Source: Bacteroidales bacterium
Lineage (GTDB): Bacteria > Bacteroidota > Bacteroidia > Bacteroidales > Paludibacteraceae
Direction: 5' to 3'
DNA length: 14,895 nt
Assembly: GCA_900771035.1 (NCBI GenBank)
Contig: CAAGML010000179.1
Span: forward strand, 1-14,895
Position numbers and translations under genes: made by a program. This document shows, in pieces, positions 1 to 8,110 of the stretch. The first letter of the stretch is position 1. Every line of letters begins with the position of its first letter. The notes beneath the pieces were generated by a model. The model was not told the DNA's origin. It ran no database searches and saw nothing but the letters and a program-made list of their open reading frames with translations.

Positions 1-4
1 ATTT

Positions 5-78
5 GCCTCTTTAGCTCAGCTGGCCAGAGCACGTGATTTGTAATCTCGGGGTCGTTGGTTCGAATCCGACAAGAGGCT
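5..78 (+). tRNA. tRNA-Thr (anticodon TGT)
   Basis: A complete cloverleaf can be drawn. The 7-bp acceptor stem is GCCTCTT (5-11) with AAGAGGC (71-77). The D stem is GCTC (14-17) with GAGC (27-30). The anticodon loop TTTGTAA (37-43) has TGT at 39-41, which reads ACA (Thr). The T arm carries the canonical GGTTCGAATCC (57-67). The discriminator base is T78 and CCA is not encoded. The anticodon stem 32-36/44-48 has one T-T opposition (34/46). The upstream promoter lies outside the window. A terminator hairpin follows within 10 nt. Confidence 0.97.
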
Positions 79-84
79 CAGAAG

Positions 85-118
85 TCACCATTCGAAGTTT
101 CGGGTGGTGGATTTTTTT
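85..118 (+). terminator. Intrinsic terminator after tRNA-Thr
   Basis: An inverted repeat of about 10 bp (CACCATTCGA at 86-95 against the segment ending at 109, with two G-T pairs) closes on a loop of about four nucleotides. It is followed directly by seven T residues (112-118), the classical form of a Rho-independent terminator. It ends only a few nucleotides before the TPP aptamer, so tRNA transcripts should mostly stop here. Confidence 0.75.
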
Positions 119-120
119 AG

Positions 121-215
121 AAATCACGGGGTGCTTTTGCCAGAAGACAATCTGGCGTAAGGCTGAGAATATACCCATTGAACCTGATGCAGGTAATGCT
201 GCCGCAGGGATGATG
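121..215 (+). promoter_or_regulatory. TPP (THI-box) riboswitch aptamer
   Basis: The conserved THI elements occur in order: GGGGTGC (128-134), GGCTGAGA (161-168), ACCC (173-176), GAACCTGAT (180-188), and CAGGTAATGC then GCAGGGA (190-210). The optional variable stem is GCCAGA/TCTGGC (139-144/151-156). P1 can form from ATCA (123-126) and TGAT (211-214). This class binds thiamine pyrophosphate and represses thiamine synthesis or transport genes. Here it lies directly upstream of thiC. The hairpin at 237-278 is the likely expression platform. Confidence 0.96.
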
Positions 216-236
216 TTTAAGTTCGACAATAGAAGG

Positions 237-1818
<1,582 letters not shown>

Positions 1819-1834
1819 CGGCCTGGGGTTCTTT

Positions 1835-1920
1835 CAGCCTTCGGGCAGCCTTCGGGCAGCCTTCGGGCAGCTTACGGGCAGCTTACGGGCAGCTTACGGG
1901 CAGCTTACGGGCAGCCTACG
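1835..1920 (+). repeat. 11-nt tandem repeat, 7 full units plus a partial, UNCG-hairpin units
   Basis: Units begin at 1835, 1846, 1857, 1868, 1879, 1890 and 1901, with a partial copy at 1912. The first three read CAGCCTTCGGG and the next four CAGCTTACGGG. In RNA each unit with the next base forms a 10-nt hairpin, GCC[UUCG]GGC or GCU[UACG]GGC, separated from its neighbour by a single A. The array starts 16 nt after the thiC stop and has no T-tract. Two overlapping open frames through it are only translations of the repeat. It is a minisatellite and could vary in copy number between strains. Any role in 3'-end stability is a guess. Confidence 0.93.
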
Positions 1921-2024
1921 TTGTTATTAGGTCTTGTGCAGGGTGGCAGCGTGGTTGGGAAACGGGTAATTGTTGTGAAAAAAAGAGGAGAAATGTTTAG
2001 CGAAAAAGAAAAGTGACGAAATGC

Positions 2025-2055
2025 TTTGCCATACGAAATATTTGTCGTATCTTTG
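2025..2055 (+). promoter_or_regulatory. Bacteroidetes-type promoter for the T9SS cargo gene
   Basis: TTTG (2025-2028) and TATCTTTG (2048-2055) are 19 nt apart, matching the Bacteroidetes sigma-70 consensus TTTG-N19/20-TAnnTTTG. The expected start of transcription is around 2060, giving a leader of nearly 140 nt before the ATG at 2199. Confidence 0.8.
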
Positions 2056-2086
2056 CAGCCCAGTTTTGAGAGAGGGTTCAACGAAA

Positions 2087-2137
2087 GAGGAATATAACTG
2101 ATGGGACATATATTCCTCGGAGACTGAGCAGGCTCCG
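2087..2137 (+). promoter_or_regulatory. Structured 5' leader of the T9SS cargo gene
   Basis: Inside the leader, GAGGAATATA (2087-2096) pairs perfectly with TATATTCCTC (2109-2118) across a 12-nt loop. Immediately after, CGGAG (2118-2122) can pair with CTCCG (2133-2137). AGAC (2121-2124) can alternatively pair with GTCT (2137-2140), so the two small helices exclude each other. There is no T-tract, so this is not a terminator. I do not match it to a named RNA family. Further down, the palindrome CAATTAAATAATTG (2180-2193) lies just before the start codon in an A/T-rich stretch typical of translation start regions in this phylum. Confidence 0.5.
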
Positions 2138-2198
2138 TCTTTACAGGGGTTGGCGTGAGTTGTATAGAAGTAGGACAAACAATTAAATAATTGGTATT

Positions 2199-2627
2199 AT
2201 GAAAAAAACTTTACTTGCAGTCGTTGCACTGCTTTTTGCGGGGATGGCTTTTGCTGATCCTTCCGTAAGTATTACGGTTGACCAGGTCACACCTACAACT
2301 ATTACCTGCTCGTTCGCTAAGAACGCTGATTGTGTTGAGTATTACATTGTGGCTTCAGAACCAGAAGGCATTGAGCCATGGGTCGGCACTCCATTCGGCG
2401 GTGCGACACTTGAGGAGACTGTCGTGTCGTTCGGCATTAAATACACCGATGATGCAACTTACACATGGAAGAACATGACTCCTAACACGATGTTTGTGAT
2501 TTACGTTGCAGCCAAGGATGCTGCTGGCGCACTTGTGCTCTGCACTGACACTGCAAACACCCCTTCAGGCGGTGGTCATGGAGAGAGTGTCGTAACAGTC
2601 AGGATAGAGGACATTACTGCGGTTTGA
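2199..2627 (+). CDS. N-terminal fragment: Sec-exported single-domain protein
   Basis: This is the part translated if TGA 2625-2627 is a true stop: 142 residues with a clear Sec signal peptide (about 1-19, cleavage after AFA) and one complete FN3-like domain (about 21-115). A GGG linker and the first strand of a second domain follow. Without the sorting domain it would be released to the periplasm rather than delivered by T9SS. The start is well supported by promoter 2025-2055, the A/T-rich upstream stretch and the signal peptide beginning at this Met. No homologue with a known role is recognised. Confidence 0.7.
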   Translation: MKKTLLAVVALLFAGMAFADPSVSITVDQVTPTTITCSFAKNADCVEYYIVASEPEGIEPWVGTPFGGATLEETVVSFGIKYTDDATYTWKNMTPNTMFVIYVAAKDAAGALVLCTDTANTPSGGGHGESVVTVRIEDITAV

Positions 2628-2663
2628 GCAACAACTATTGCCACACCAAACGACCAGACATTC

Positions 2664-3170
2664 ATGTTCAAGGATATGGTTCTGGAGATGGGCTTGTATG
2701 ACAATATCCGTGCTCACTATGACTCGATTGACACTCAGACGGCTGAGGAGGAGACTTATGACTCGTTGTTCCGTATGCTGAAGGAGGATTATTATGAGTA
2801 TTACGAGGAGGATCGTTGGGTATGGGCGAACCTTGACGCAAACACTGAATATATGTTCATTGCGGCAGGTATGAACGCAGACTCAATCTGGGGCGAGATG
2901 GCAACTACAAGTTTCAAGACTTTGGGCGGTGATGCCGTTGAGTACGTTGAGGAGAACACAATTTCAGTATATCCAAACCCTGCAACTGAGTTTGTTATGG
3001 TAAGCGGTCTGAACGCTGGCGAGGTTGTGACGGTGTTTGACGTGAACGGTCGTGTGGTTGCAGAGCAGAAGGCAGAAGGAACGGATGTCCGTATTTCGCT
3101 CGGCAGTGTGGTGCCTGGTGTATATATGGTACGTACTGAGAATGCCGTACAGAAGGTTATTGTAAAATAA
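2664..3170 (+). CDS. C-terminal fragment with T9SS (Por) sorting domain
   Basis: The frame downstream of the TGA is open for 180 codons, and the first ATG in it is 2664. The 168-residue product contains the rest of the second, acidic Tyr/Glu-rich domain. It ends in a roughly 75-residue type IX sorting domain (YPNPATEFVMV, then VFDVNGRVV, then GVYMVRTENAVQKVIVK). It has no signal peptide, so as a separate protein it could not reach the T9SS. Independent translation is unlikely; it is best seen as the 3' part of the disrupted gene. The well-preserved coding character suggests the interruption is recent. Confidence 0.45.
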   Translation: MFKDMVLEMGLYDNIRAHYDSIDTQTAEEETYDSLFRMLKEDYYEYYEEDRWVWANLDANTEYMFIAAGMNADSIWGEMATTSFKTLGGDAVEYVEENTISVYPNPATEFVMVSGLNAGEVVTVFDVNGRVVAEQKAEGTDVRISLGSVVPGVYMVRTENAVQKVIVK

Positions 3171-3195
3171 CGGGATTTTAAGATTTAGTGATGAT

Positions 3196-3227
3196 ATGCG
3201 GAACCTTTTTGGTTCCGCATTTTTTTT
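3196..3227 (+). terminator. Intrinsic terminator after the T9SS cargo gene
   Basis: A perfect 10-bp stem, ATGCGGAACC (3196-3205) with GGTTCCGCAT (3211-3220), has a 5-nt T loop and an eight-base T-run (3220-3227). This strong Rho-independent terminator separates the disrupted gene from the envelope operon. Confidence 0.95.
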
Positions 3228-3249
3228 GGAAAAAACAATGTGCGAAAAA

Positions 3250-3281
3250 TTTGGTTATGTGCGAAAAAATGCGTAACTTTG
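3250..3281 (+). promoter_or_regulatory. Bacteroidetes-type promoter of the envelope operon
   Basis: TTTG (3250-3253) and TAACTTTG (3274-3281) are separated by 20 nt, a full match to the phylum consensus. The expected start near 3287 leaves a leader of about 20 nt before ATG 3307. It is the only clear promoter before the six-gene run ending at 8060. Confidence 0.85.
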
Positions 3282-3306
3282 CCCGATTTTATATAGACAT
3301 GTGAAA

Positions 3307-3825
3307 ATGAGTAAGGAGTTAAACAGACATGCAATGTCCAAGGGGTTGGTTTTGGGTTCGTTGTTTGCCCTAAACTACGTATTATCAACCTATACGGCAA
3401 CTTCGTTCCTGTCTTTCGGCGTTGAGATTGTCATCGTGTATTTTGCATATAAGGCGACTGTTGATTGCAGGGAAAACGTGTTGGAGGGAGTGATTTCGTT
3501 CGGCGGGGCGTGGTGGTATGTGATAAATCTGTTTCTGTATTCGTCGATGGTGGGCGGCGTGGTGAAGTATGTATATCTGAAATTCATACGTCCGGATTAC
3601 CTTCAGGGGCTGATTCCGCAGGTGAAGGCTGTGTTTGAACAGGCGCAAATGTCGGGAGGTGAGATGAAGGAGGTTATGACAACGCTTGGGCAGGTTCTCA
3701 CGCCTGAGAATATGGTGCTGTACTCGATAATGGGAGATGTTTTGATAGGAATCTTCCTTGGGTTGATAATAGGGCTGATTGTCAAAAGGGACGAGACGTA
3801 TAGACATAACTGTGAAAACAACTGA
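3307..3825 (+). CDS. DUF4199-type four-helix membrane protein
   Basis: A 172-residue inner-membrane protein with about four transmembrane segments: residues about 12-30, 33-52, a long hydrophobic stretch about 64-92, and 143-165. A soluble, helical loop lies between the last two. Topology, size and its place just before a polyprenyl-phosphate-type glycosyltransferase fit the DUF4199 family of Bacteroidetes, whose role is unknown. ATG 3307 is preferred over the in-frame GTG at 3301 because it lies at a normal distance from the promoter. The stop is 4 nt before the next start, so the two are surely co-transcribed. A role as partner or lipid-sugar handling subunit of the next enzyme is only an inference from position. 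Confidence 0.75.
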   Translation: MSKELNRHAMSKGLVLGSLFALNYVLSTYTATSFLSFGVEIVIVYFAYKATVDCRENVLEGVISFGGAWWYVINLFLYSSMVGGVVKYVYLKFIRPDYLQGLIPQVKAVFEQAQMSGGEMKEVMTTLGQVLTPENMVLYSIMGDVLIGIFLGLIIGLIVKRDETYRHNCENN

Positions 3826-3829
3826 GACT

Positions 3830-4783
3830 ATGGATATTTCGATTATAGTGCCTCTGTACAACGAGGCGGAGTCATTGCCGAAACTCTATGAATGGATAAA
3901 GAGGGTGATGGCTGAACACGACTTTTCGCACGAGATTATCTTTGTGAACGATGGTTCGACGGACGAGTCGTGGAAGGTGATTATGGACCTGAAAGCCAGA
4001 GACGAGGAGCATGTTCATGCGATAAGGTTCAGGAGGAACTACGGCAAGTCGCCGGCTTTGTATTGCGGGTTCAAAAAGGCTGAGGGTGACGTGGTTATAA
4101 CGATGGACGCTGACCTTCAGGACTCGCCGGACGAGGTGCCTGAGTTGTACCGCATGATTATGGAGGAGGGTTACGACCTGGTGTCAGGATGGAAGCAGAA
4201 ACGCTATGACAACGCATTGACCAAAAACCTGCCGTCGAAACTGTATAACGCCACGGCAAGGAGGGTGACAGGGCTGAAACTGCACGATATGAACTGCGGG
4301 CTGAAGGCTTATAAAAACGAGGTTGTCAAGCATATAGAGGTTTATGGCGAGATGCACAGATACATACCTTATTTGGCAAAAAACGCAGGGTACGGGAATA
4401 TCGGCGAGAAGGTGGTGCAACACAGGAAGCGTGAGTTCGGAAAGTCGAAATTCGGGTTGGACAGGTTCGTGCATGGGTATCTGGATTTGCTGTCGCTGTC
4501 GTTCCTGAACAGGTTCGGGAAGCAACCGATGCACTTTTTCGGGCTTTGGGGAAGCGTGATGTTCCTCATTGGTCTGATCGCCATAATCGTGGTTGGAGCA
4601 ATAAAGATTGTGGCTTTGGCACAAGGGGTTAGAGCTCCGTTGGTGACAGATACCCCATATTTTTATATTGCGTTGACAATGATGATTCTCGGTACGCAGA
4701 TGTTCATGGCGGGGTATGTCGGAGAGCTGGTGTCGAGGTCTAACGTTGAGAGGAATAACTATCAGGTGGCAGAGGAGATTTGA
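3830..4783 (+). CDS. GT2 family glycosyltransferase, GtrB/DPM1-like with two C-terminal TM helices
   Basis: A 317-residue inverting GT-A enzyme of the polyprenyl-phosphate glycosyltransferase group, which moves a sugar from a nucleotide donor to a polyprenyl phosphate on the cytosolic face of the inner membrane. Visible motifs are IIVPLYNEAESLP at 5-17, FVNDGSTDES at 38-47, and the metal-binding MDADLQDSPDEVPEL at 92-106 (DxD = D93-A-D95). NCGLKAY (155-161) and RKREFGKSKFG (199-209) precede two membrane helices (about 236-262 and 277-301). This matches GtrB/YfdH-like proteins. The sugar cannot be read from sequence. ATG 3830 begins exactly at the family's N-terminal strand; the frame is open further upstream but overlaps the preceding gene. 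The stop is 1 nt before the next ATG. Confidence 0.9.
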   Translation: MDISIIVPLYNEAESLPKLYEWIKRVMAEHDFSHEIIFVNDGSTDESWKVIMDLKARDEEHVHAIRFRRNYGKSPALYCGFKKAEGDVVITMDADLQDSPDEVPELYRMIMEEGYDLVSGWKQKRYDNALTKNLPSKLYNATARRVTGLKLHDMNCGLKAYKNEVVKHIEVYGEMHRYIPYLAKNAGYGNIGEKVVQHRKREFGKSKFGLDRFVHGYLDLLSLSFLNRFGKQPMHFFGLWGSVMFLIGLIAIIVVGAIKIVALAQGVRAPLVTDTPYFYIALTMMILGTQMFMAGYVGELVSRSNVERNNYQVAEEI

Positions 4784-4784
4784 T

Positions 4785-5312
4785 ATGGAGATATTTTTGG
4801 AGATACTCAGATACACGGTGCCTTCGATGGTTATGCTGGCTGGGGTGTATTTCGTGATTGACAAGATTTACAGGCAGGAGTCAAAGCGCAGGGATTTTGA
4901 GATTTTCAAGATGCAGAAAGACCATGTGCTGCCGTTGAGGCTACAGGCGTACGAGAGGATGTCGCTTTTCCTGCAAAGGATTAAGCCAGAGTCAATGCTG
5001 ACACGCTTCAGCTTCGACAGACTGACGGCACAGCAGTTGCAACAGATGCTGCTGCAGGCTGTCAGGGACGAATTTGAGCATAACGCGGGACAGCAGGTTT
5101 ATGTGTCGCATGCTGTTTGGGGATTGGTGCTGAACTCAAGGGAGAGCATCTGCCAATTGATAAACATGGCGGCTGCTAAATGCGGCCCAGGCGCACCGGC
5201 TATGGAGTTGGCAAGCAATATGCTGGAGATGTTCGCATTTTCGGACGAGACACCGATAGACCTGGCGATGGCACGTATGCGCAGGGAGATAATAGGAGAG
5301 CAGAACGCTTGA
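4785..5312 (+). CDS. Small membrane-anchored protein (possibly DUF7935), unknown function
   Basis: The product is 175 residues. A single hydrophobic helix (about residues 8-26, YTVPSMVMLAGVYFVI) is followed by a charged segment (KIYRQESKRRDFEIFKMQKDH) and a mostly helical cytosolic domain. A basic region after the helix suggests an N-out, C-in anchor. It resembles a conserved uncharacterised Bacteroidetes protein that I recall as DUF7935; the name is from memory and uncertain. No catalytic motif is visible. ATG 4785 follows the previous stop by 1 nt. Upstream in-frame codons lie inside the glycosyltransferase gene and are not likely starts. Its stop overlaps the next start (TTGA, 5309-5312). 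The fixed position behind the glycosyltransferase suggests a shared envelope role. Confidence 0.7.
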   Translation: MEIFLEILRYTVPSMVMLAGVYFVIDKIYRQESKRRDFEIFKMQKDHVLPLRLQAYERMSLFLQRIKPESMLTRFSFDRLTAQQLQQMLLQAVRDEFEHNAGQQVYVSHAVWGLVLNSRESICQLINMAAAKCGPGAPAMELASNMLEMFAFSDETPIDLAMARMRREIIGEQNA

Positions 5313-5809
5313 AAACGAGACTATACATAGCGGTGATGATAATGGTGGTGGCGAGTGCATGCTCGTCGTCCAACACCTGTTACGAGAACATGGACTCACC
5401 GTTCCGCATAACGATGCACAAGATGGTATTCGACCAGGACAAGGAGCGTTATGTGGAGCAGGATTTCCAGACCACGGCGACAATCCGGGGACTGGACATG
5501 GATTCATTGCTGTATGACATGGAGACAACATCGCGCTTTGCCTTGCCTTTGAACAAATTGGACAGTCAGACGGTGTTTCTGATAGAGCAGCAGAGAGTGG
5601 TGGAGGGAGATACACTGCCCGTAGAGGACACATTGTGGATTGAACATGTCAACGCATTGGATTTCGTGTCGTTGGAGTGCGGTTGCGCTTCGGTTTTTGA
5701 CATTAAGTCAGTCAGGCACAGCGTCAATATGATAGACTCGGTGAAACTGGTTGACGGACACGTGGATAGGACGAAGGTCAACAACCTGAAAATATTCGTG
5801 CGCAAATGA
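5309..5809 (+). CDS. DUF6452-like lipoprotein, TTG start
   Basis: A 166-residue predicted lipoprotein. The N-terminus from TTG 5309 reads as a signal peptide with two basic residues (KTR), a hydrophobic core (LYIAVMIMVVASA) and a cysteine at residue 18 followed by SSS, a loose Bacteroidetes lipobox. The first in-frame ATG (5336) would leave a core without charge, so TTG, overlapping the preceding TGA by 4 nt, is the better start. The mature part has beta-rich segments and the phrase FVSLECGCA, similar to the xVSPECG pattern I associate with DUF6452. In other Bacteroidales, DUF6452 precedes a DUF6048 gene, as here (4-nt ATGA overlap). Function is unknown; it probably sits in a membrane facing the periplasm. 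Confidence 0.72.
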   Translation: MKTRLYIAVMIMVVASACSSSNTCYENMDSPFRITMHKMVFDQDKERYVEQDFQTTATIRGLDMDSLLYDMETTSRFALPLNKLDSQTVFLIEQQRVVEGDTLPVEDTLWIEHVNALDFVSLECGCASVFDIKSVRHSVNMIDSVKLVDGHVDRTKVNNLKIFVRK

Positions 5810-6573
5810 TGAGAAGGGGGGTGATGATACTCGCAATGCTGGCAGTGGCTTTCGGTGCAGTGGCGCAGAAAGACTCGGTGGTGGTGCGGGAAAAAGAGGA
5901 AGACCCTAACTACGAGCGACCTGTGTATCAGGGGTTCTCGGCTCATGTTGATTTGCTGACACCGGCGATGAATCTGATTTTCGGCAGGGTGTATGGCACA
6001 GAACTGACGTTTGACGTGAACCTGTACAACAGGCTTTTCCCGTTGATTGAGGTTGGATATGGCGACGTTTCGCAGACATTGTCCAGCCATATAACGTATA
6101 AGACTCATGCACCGTATTTGAGAATCGGTATGAACTACGGCATTCTCAGACCAATAACCAAGGCGGGCAAGCGGAGGCTGCTGGACTGTTACCCGTATGT
6201 CGGGGCAAGATACGGAATGGCGTTCATGGACTATGATTACTCGAATGTCGAAATCAGGGATGAATACTGGGGAGGCTCAGACATAATGTCTTACAGCAAG
6301 CCGTTCGTCTATTCGGGGTGGTTGGAGATTGTGGCTGGTGTCAGGATGAATCTGGCGGCAGGTTTCACGATGGGATGGGCTTTCAAGTTCAGGACGGCGG
6401 TGCATACGTCTGCTGAGACGAAAGCATTCGTATGGTATATTCCAGGATACGGAAAGTCGGACGGCAGTTCGTTCACGTTCAGCTATACGATAGGATACAC
6501 GTATAAAGTCAAGAAAGTCAGGGAACGTGATGGTACGGGAATGCTGACAGCCAAGAAGCCTGAGCAAAAATGA
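5806..6573 (+). CDS. DUF6048-like predicted outer-membrane beta-barrel protein
   Basis: A 255-residue exported protein. The signal peptide is MMRRGVMILAMLAVAFGAVAQ, cleaved near AVA-Q. The mature protein has alternating amphipathic strands rich in Tyr, Phe and Gly (for example LTFDVNLYNRLFPLIEVGYG, APYLRIGMNYG, FTFSYTIGYTYKV), typical of a small outer-membrane barrel. The last barrel-like strand is followed by a basic tail of about 25 residues (KVKKVRERDGTG), so the true C-terminus is not a canonical barrel-end Phe. Pairing with the preceding lipoprotein matches the DUF6452-DUF6048 couple seen in Bacteroidales. Starts overlap on both sides (ATGA at 5806 and 6570), indicating translational coupling. 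Function is unknown; an OMP-lipoprotein complex is a reasonable inference. Confidence 0.72.
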   Translation: MMRRGVMILAMLAVAFGAVAQKDSVVVREKEEDPNYERPVYQGFSAHVDLLTPAMNLIFGRVYGTELTFDVNLYNRLFPLIEVGYGDVSQTLSSHITYKTHAPYLRIGMNYGILRPITKAGKRRLLDCYPYVGARYGMAFMDYDYSNVEIRDEYWGGSDIMSYSKPFVYSGWLEIVAGVRMNLAAGFTMGWAFKFRTAVHTSAETKAFVWYIPGYGKSDGSSFTFSYTIGYTYKVKKVRERDGTGMLTAKKPEQK

Positions 6574-8060
6574 GGCGCGTTATACTCACAATATTGATTT
6601 CGCTGGCGGTGTTGCAAGTTGCGGCGCAACGCAAATTCGAGTTTCGCGGCGCATGGGTAGCAACGGTGGCAAACATTGACTGGCCGTCAAACATCGGGCT
6701 GACTCCTGACCTTCAGCGGCGTGAGATGGTGTGGTTGCTTGACTCGTTGGCGGCAATGCACTTCAACGCGATCATCTTTCAGGTGCGTCCAACGTCGGAC
6801 GCTTTCTATAAATCAAATATTGAGCCGTGGTCTTACTATCTGACAGGCAGGCAGAACCAGGCTCCCGATCCTTTCTACGACCCTCTCGCATTTGTCATAT
6901 ACGAGGCGCATAAACGCAACATTGATGTCCATATATGGATAAATCCCTATCGTGTGCTGAACGGAGGTGACGTGGCGATGCTGAGCTCAAGCCACATTTT
7001 TTTCAAGAAGCCGTATCTTTTTGTGAAATACGGGGGAAAATACTATTTTAATCCGGGTTATGACGAGACGAGGCAATACCTGACTTCTGTAGTCGAGGAT
7101 ATTGTGCGCCGTTATGACATTGACGCAGTGCATTTTGACGACTATTTCTATCCGTACCGGGTGGCGGGGGAGGAGTTCCCTGATCAGACGACTTTCAACA
7201 ATTATCCACGGGGTTTCACGGATAAAGATGACTGGCGGAGAAACAATGTCAACATGGTGATATTGGAGGTTGGTCAGGCAATCAAGAGGATAAAGCCGTG
7301 GGTGGAGTTTGGAATATCGCCTTTCGGGGTGTGGAGGAATTACAGCAGTGACGCCTGCGGAAGCAAAACCACCGCAGGGACGACCAACTACGATGACCTT
7401 TATGCCGATGTGCGGATGTGGTTGAAAAAAGGGTGGATAGACTATGTGGCACCACAGCTGTATTGGGAGATAGGCAAGAAAGCGGCAGACTATAAGGTGC
7501 TGATAGAGTGGTGGAACAATAACAGTTTCGGCAAAAATCTCTATATAGGGCTGTATGCGTCGGGATTGGAGATAAACAAAGGCGAGGCGTGGAAAAGACC
7601 TAATGAGCTCTGCCGGCAGCTGAGGATGAACGACAAATACCAGAATGTGAAAGGTGACATTTTCTATTCGTGTCGCCCAATGCTGAGAAATCCCCAGGGG
7701 ATATGCGACAGTCTGTACCGGAATTTCTATAAGTATCCTGCCCTGATACCGCCAAATGAGGAGTTGGGAGGCGTCGCACCTGCGGCACCGCAGAACGTGA
7801 GGTGCGAGATGATGGGTGTGAGGCAATATCTTTGGTGGAATGCCATTGAGGCAGAAGGTGGCTTGGCAATCTCGATGTACGTTGTCTATAGATTTGACGA
7901 AAACGAGGAGATTGATTTGACGAAAACCGACAGGATAGTCGCCATGTTGCATGACAACTGCATGGATTTGACGAACCAAAAACCAGGGAAATACGTAGTG
8001 ACTGCGGTCAACAGATACCATTACGAAAGCGAGGGGTCTGTGGCGATAATAATAGATTGA
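6570..8060 (+). CDS. GHL10 (DUF187-type) family 10 glycoside hydrolase-like protein
   Basis: A 496-residue exported enzyme. Residues 1-19 form a signal peptide (LTILISLAVLQVAAQ). Residues about 22-340 form the GHL10 TIM-barrel domain: EFRGAWVATVANIDWPS near 24-40, IIFQVRPTSDAFYKS, HIWINPYRVL at 121-130, and the acidic motif VHFDDYFYPY at 187-196 with D190/D191. WIDYVAPQLYW (about residue 290) follows. The last 85-90 residues look like an FN3-type sandwich. Known relatives include E. coli DigH (YddW), which cleaves denuded peptidoglycan glycan strands, so peptidoglycan or another envelope glycan is the likely substrate; specificity cannot be read. It closes the envelope operon; I see no clear terminator in the 50 nt before the converging minus-strand gene. 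Confidence 0.9.
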   Translation: MRRVILTILISLAVLQVAAQRKFEFRGAWVATVANIDWPSNIGLTPDLQRREMVWLLDSLAAMHFNAIIFQVRPTSDAFYKSNIEPWSYYLTGRQNQAPDPFYDPLAFVIYEAHKRNIDVHIWINPYRVLNGGDVAMLSSSHIFFKKPYLFVKYGGKYYFNPGYDETRQYLTSVVEDIVRRYDIDAVHFDDYFYPYRVAGEEFPDQTTFNNYPRGFTDKDDWRRNNVNMVILEVGQAIKRIKPWVEFGISPFGVWRNYSSDACGSKTTAGTTNYDDLYADVRMWLKKGWIDYVAPQLYWEIGKKAADYKVLIEWWNNNSFGKNLYIGLYASGLEINKGEAWKRPNELCRQLRMNDKYQNVKGDIFYSCRPMLRNPQGICDSLYRNFYKYPALIPPNEELGGVAPAAPQNVRCEMMGVRQYLWWNAIEAEGGLAISMYVVYRFDENEEIDLTKTDRIVAMLHDNCMDLTNQKPGKYVVTAVNRYHYESEGSVAIIID

Positions 8061-8110
8061 CCCAAGTATCTGTGTGAAACATAAGATTATCCACGGACTA
8101 TATTGTAGAA

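Larger units (their letters stand above)
2199..3170 (+). pseudogene. T9SS-secreted two-domain protein interrupted by an in-frame TGA
   Basis: One reading frame runs from ATG 2199 to TAA 3170 except for TGA at 2625-2627. Read through, it gives about 323 residues: a signal peptide (MKKTLLAVVALLFAGMAFA), two related beta-sandwich-like (FN3-type) domains, and a C-terminal type IX sorting domain with SVYPNPAT and a terminal segment ending VQKVIVK. The domains resemble each other: VTPTTIT against the segment after the TGA (ATTIA), and WKNMTPNTMFVIYVAA against WANLDANTEYMFIAAG. The stop falls in the first strand of domain 2, where domain 1 has a Thr, so a TCA-to-TGA change is plausible. The intact protein would cross the inner membrane by Sec and reach the surface by T9SS. 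Function is unknown. A sequencing error is possible. Confidence 0.75.

Noticed and set aside
1835..1920. Possible CRISPR array
   Set aside because: The repeats are 11 nt and directly adjacent, with no spacers and no cas genes nearby. It is a tandem minisatellite.
2625..2627. TGA read as a sense codon (alternative genetic code)
   Set aside because: thiC, the glycosyltransferase, the SNF2 gene and others end at the expected place with TGA, so TGA is a normal stop here.
4184..4864. 226-codon minus-strand open frame opposite the glycosyltransferase
   Set aside because: It is the antisense shadow of a GT2 gene with clear catalytic motifs, and its composition is not protein-like.
6987..8021. 344-codon minus-strand open frame opposite the GHL10 gene
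   Set aside because: It is antisense to a well-supported enzyme and has no recognisable domain or start context.
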